Source of the DNA: CAWKZT01 sp963854565
GTDB taxonomy: Bacteria > Actinomycetota > Acidimicrobiia > Acidimicrobiales > JAHEJN01
Direction: 5' to 3'
Length of the DNA: 6,283 nt
NCBI GenBank assembly: GCA_963854565.1
Contig: CAWKZT010000105.1
Coordinates: forward strand, 1-6,283
Positions within the stretch are counted from its first letter, which is position 1; every line of letters starts with the position of its first letter. The position numbers were made by a program, and so were the translations under genes. Positions 4,711 through 6,283 of the stretch are shown one piece after another. The notes under the pieces were generated by a model. It saw only the letters and a program-made list of their open reading frames with translations. It was not told the origin of the DNA and searched no databases.

Positions 4711-6237
4711 ATGAACTCTGCTCAACTCGTTTCCCCGGCCGCGCCCTCGCGCTTTACCGCACTGCGCGACGAGTGGTTTGCGAACCCTCGCGCCGACCTC
4801 CTATCGGGCCTCGTCGTAGCGCTGGCACTCATTCCTGAGGCGATTTCGTTCTCAATCATCGCCGGCGTCGACCCCAAAGTCGGACTCTACGCATCGTTTT
4901 CTATCGCCATAATTATCGCATTTGCCGGCGGGCGATCCGGCATGATCTCAGCGGCTACTGGTGCCATGGCGCTCGTCATTGTGCCACTCGTCGAAGAACA
5001 CGGGGTGGCCTTTTTGTTTGCGGCCACCATTTTGGCCGGGATTCTCCAAATGGGGTTTGGTTGGTTGGGAATTGGCGAACTGATGCGCTTCGTCCCCCGA
5101 ACCGTCATGGTCGGATTTGTCAATGCGCTGGCCATCTTGATCTTCTTAGCGCAGATCCCGCACATCTTTCTCACCGATGAAGGCGTCGACAGCAACCAAC
5201 TGCCCCTCAACCTGGCCTTCATCGCCATTGGTCTGTTGGTGATCTACGGCCTGCCGCGCCTCACCAAAGCTATCCCCTCACCGTTGGTTGCAATTGTGTT
5301 GCTAGCTGCTGCGGCAATGACCTGGAACCTTGCCCTTCCCACTGTCGGCGACATGGGAGAACTGCCCGATGCCCTTCCCGGTCTCAGTCTTCCCGATGTT
5401 CCGTTCACCTTTGAAACGCTGAAGATCATCCTTCCGTACTCGATTACCTTGGCGTTGGTGGGCATCTTGGAATCACTGCTCACTGCCCAGTTGCTTGACG
5501 ATCTCACCGACACTCCATCAGACAAGAATCTCGAATCACGCGGCCAAGGGGTCGCCAATATCGCCACAGGATTTTTTGGTGGTATGGCCGGGTGCGCCAT
5601 GATTGGGCAGTCAATGATCAACTACCGCACCGGCGGTCGCGGTCGACTGTCGACGCTCGCCTCCGGAGTTTTCCTTCTGATCATGGTGATTGGACTTGGC
5701 GATCTCGTTGCCCAGATCCCGATGGCTGCGCTGGTAGCGGTCATGATCATGGTGTCGATCGGCACGTTTAATTGGCGCAGCGTCAAGATACCTACGCTCA
5801 AGCACACCCCTCGAACGGAGACTGCGGTAATGACCTCGACCGTTGGGATTGTGGTAATCACCCACAACCTCGCCTACGGCGTGGCTGCTGGAGTGGTTCT
5901 CTCCGCAATCTTCTTCGCCCGGCACGTGTCGGGAATTGTCAAGGTCACAAGCGTCGTCGACCCCGACAACACCGAGCGGCTTTACGCCGTTACTGGGGAA
6001 CTATTCTTCGCCTCGACAAACCAACTGGTTGGGGCGTTCCATTACGACTCCGTCAAGGTCAAGCGAGTCGAGATTGATCTTAGCGAAGCTCGAATCTGGG
6101 ATACCTCCGCGGTAGCCGCTCTCGATGCTGTTGTTGCCAAGTTCGCGGACCGCGATATTGATGCCGTCCTAATTGGTCTGAATCGCCATGCCGAAAATCT
6201 CCACATGCGCACCACCGGACACGTCAGCGCTCACTAG
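4711..6237 (+). CDS. SulP family inorganic anion transporter with STAS domain
   Basis: A full-length membrane transporter of 508 residues from the ATG at 4711. SulP proteins carry sulfate, bicarbonate or other small anions, usually by proton or sodium symport or by exchange. The N-terminal hydrophilic tail (1-28) is followed by the membrane domain (about 29-410), expected to have 14 helices in the family's inverted-repeat fold. Its first helix is LVVALALIPEAISFSIIAG (34-52), then VGLYASF and GMISAATGAMALVI, the substrate-region helix. The style resembles Bacillus YbaR-type SulP proteins more than plant sulfate transporters. Residues about 424-500 form a cytoplasmic STAS domain, with the beta-alpha motif VEIDLSEARIWDTSAVAALD (453-472) and Ser466 at the place that is phosphorylated in SpoIIAA-type STAS proteins. 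No Shine-Dalgarno sequence precedes the ATG. The gene stands alone downstream of the tRNA terminator. Substrate is undetermined: sulfate and bicarbonate are the main options. Confidence 0.92.
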   Translation: MNSAQLVSPAAPSRFTALRDEWFANPRADLLSGLVVALALIPEAISFSIIAGVDPKVGLYASFSIAIIIAFAGGRSGMISAATGAMALVIVPLVEEHGVAFLFAATILAGILQMGFGWLGIGELMRFVPRTVMVGFVNALAILIFLAQIPHIFLTDEGVDSNQLPLNLAFIAIGLLVIYGLPRLTKAIPSPLVAIVLLAAAAMTWNLALPTVGDMGELPDALPGLSLPDVPFTFETLKIILPYSITLALVGILESLLTAQLLDDLTDTPSDKNLESRGQGVANIATGFFGGMAGCAMIGQSMINYRTGGRGRLSTLASGVFLLIMVIGLGDLVAQIPMAALVAVMIMVSIGTFNWRSVKIPTLKHTPRTETAVMTSTVGIVVITHNLAYGVAAGVVLSAIFFARHVSGIVKVTSVVDPDNTERLYAVTGELFFASTNQLVGAFHYDSVKVKRVEIDLSEARIWDTSAVAALDAVVAKFADRDIDAVLIGLNRHAENLHMRTTGHVSAH

Positions 6238-6283
6238 TCCCAAGTCGATAGAACCTTCTAACTAGCCGGCTACGCCTCGCTGG
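6238..6283. other. Tail of window, nothing assignable
   Basis: The 46 bp after the SulP stop contain a 10-bp perfect palindrome, TAGCCGGCTA (6263-6272), with no T-run, so it is not a recognisable terminator. Short minus-strand reading frames that could be the 3' end of a convergent gene are too short to judge. Confidence 0.3.

Noticed and set aside
6263..6272. Palindrome TAGCCGGCTA as SulP terminator or operator
   Set aside because: Only 10 bp with no loop and no T-run; a palindrome this short can occur by chance.

Overview
The window looks like a piece of an actinobacterial chromosome, possibly from a marine or freshwater Acidimicrobiia-type lineage. The evidence is indirect. It has a RamB/PrpR (ScfR)-type regulator, a family best known from Actinobacteria. 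Two of its three tRNA genes lack an encoded CCA. Most genes show weak or no Shine-Dalgarno sequences, which suits the leaderless or near-leaderless starts common in that phylum. The finer taxonomic guess is inference. The window is densely coded and contains no transposase, integrase, CRISPR array or obvious foreign segment.

Layout. Positions 1-526 (minus) hold the N-terminal 175 residues of a short-chain dehydrogenase/reductase (SDR) cut by the window edge. A 126-bp divergent gap follows, then an M20-family amidohydrolase (653-1846, plus) of the HipO/IAA-amino-acid hydrolase type. It converges, with only 16 bp between stop codons, on a RamB/PrpR-like regulator (1863-3308, minus). Upstream of the regulator on the same strand lies a TSUP (TauE/SafE) membrane transporter (3404-4105, minus), whose start is only 30 nt from the 3' end of a tRNA-Arg(UCU) gene (4136-4209, minus). 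Divergent from tRNA-Arg are tRNA-His(GUG) and tRNA-Lys(CUU) on the plus strand, closed by a strong rho-independent terminator (4501-4551). The last gene is a full-length SulP anion transporter with a C-terminal STAS domain (4711-6237, plus). The final 46 bp carry nothing that can be assigned.

How the parts may work together. The amidohydrolase would release an amino acid or amine and a carboxylic acid from N-acyl substrates. The SDR would oxidise or reduce an alcohol/ketone, possibly an acyl-chain intermediate. RamB/PrpR-type regulators sense short-chain acyl-CoA status. A small carboxylate/N-acyl catabolic neighbourhood is therefore plausible, but only proximity supports it. The two anion transporter genes flank the tRNA cluster on opposite strands and need not be functionally linked. 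I found no clearly undescribed system. The points most worth checking are the apparent loss of metal- and cluster-binding residues in the regulator, the repeat pair sitting in its predicted promoter, and the apparent tRNA-to-transporter transcription unit.
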